From the NCBI GenBank assembly GCA_003762715.1, contig RIBJ01000049.1, positions 1 to 32,825 of the forward strand: 32,825 nt of DNA, given 5' to 3'. Source of the DNA: Muribaculaceae bacterium Isolate-104 (HZI) (GTDB lineage Bacteria; Bacteroidota; Bacteroidia; Bacteroidales; Muribaculaceae). How positions within the stretch are numbered: the stretch's first letter is position 1; each line of letters opens with the position of its first letter. A program made the translations under genes and the position numbers. Positions 32,471 through 32,825 of this stretch are shown piece by piece. The notes beneath the pieces are model-generated. The model ran no database searches, was not told the DNA's origin, and worked only from the letters and a program-made list of their open reading frames with translations.

Positions 32471-32641
32471 GATTCCAAGAGAGACAAGATAATTGAGATT
32501 TGACAGCAGTATAACGGCTAATATGCTGATTCCGATTGCAGAAACTTTAACATTTAGGATAGCGTGTACATCGCGGAAAATGAGGCTCAAGCCGAAATGG
32601 CGGTGCATATGTTAAATCGAGTCGAAGATAATGTTAAATTT
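32471..32641. other. Gap between toxin remnant and transposase
   Basis: 171 bases with no gene. TTTAACAT near 32547 is repeated inverted as ATGTTAAA near 32609 and 32630; one of these could belong to the IS end. The exact IS boundary could not be set without its other end. Confidence 0.4.
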
Positions 32642-32825
32642 TCAGGCGTATAGTTTGACCAGGCGGAAGATGAAGAAGTCACGGTCGCGGACACCACGCA
32701 TTTGTGAGCGAAAGATCTTGACTTTAGAGTTGAAAGCCTCGGCTGAGGCATTGGTCGCACGACGACGGAAGTAGTTCAGGATAGTTGGGGCGTGGTTCTT
32801 GAATGTCTTGATGACAGAGCGGAAA
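32642..32825 (-). mobile_element. 3' end of an ISL3-family transposase gene (cut by the window edge)
   Basis: The minus strand encodes about 61 residues ending RSQMRGVRDRDFFIFRLVKLYA and a TGA at 32642-32644. With the preceding NYFRRRATNASAEAFNSKVK this is the conserved C-terminus of ISL3-type (ISAon1-like) DDE transposases of Bacteroidetes, where the Glu of NASAEAFN is the last catalytic residue. The rest lies outside the window. Confidence 0.85.

Overview
The window comes from a member of the Bacteroidota, most likely Bacteroidales. Genes lack Shine-Dalgarno sequences, promoters carry the Bacteroides-type -7 box TAnnTTTG, and several families are typical of Bacteroidales integrative conjugative elements (ICEs). 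Backbone-like ICE genes appear twice: a lysozyme gene, possibly after a TraQ remnant, at the left edge (54-784), and a leftward cluster of small membrane protein, PcfK-like, PcfJ-like and DUF3873-like genes (24478-26696). About 23 kb of cargo lies between them, and more cargo runs to the right edge, which ends in a cut ISL3-type transposase.

Left cargo (845-13951) is a defence block. A tyrosine recombinase (875-2077) is followed by two 27-bp sites (2130-2156, 2314-2340) whose palindromic cores have oppositely oriented 3-bp centres. Between them lies a good Bacteroidota -7 box that points away from the next genes. I read this as an invertible promoter, currently OFF. Downstream is a five-gene co-directional run (2352-11901): a single-chain Type ISP restriction-modification enzyme, a DprA-like protein, a HAD phosphatase, a HIRAN-domain protein and a protein with a C-terminal phosphoribosyltransferase domain. 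The last four recall the DprA-like plus PRTase pair ShosTA but add HAD and HIRAN components. A convergent SIR2-domain gene (12005-13951) follows.

Middle cargo (14002-24346) is mostly metabolic and regulatory: a leftward HU / Cys-His-rich miniprotein / NUDIX operon; a radical SAM protein; a flavodoxin-type oxidoreductase divergent from an HxlR-membrane protein-tautomerase-esterase-YdeI operon; an OmpR-type response regulator with its kinase, divergent from an outer-membrane barrel protein; and a divergent HxlR / DJ-1 pair.

Right part (26697-32825) is a second defence block. Two related structured DNA elements (26749-26908 and about 31123-31262) bracket an XRE regulator plus HNH nuclease pair, a GC-rich structured non-coding stretch, and an AAA ATPase / RloB-like TOPRIM pair resembling PARIS/RloAB. 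After the second element comes an AbiEi-like antitoxin with a three-copy operator, next to an AbiEii toxin gene cut down to 39 codons, and then the ISL3-type transposase end. No tRNA, rRNA or CRISPR array was seen. All functional statements are by reading motifs; no database search was run.
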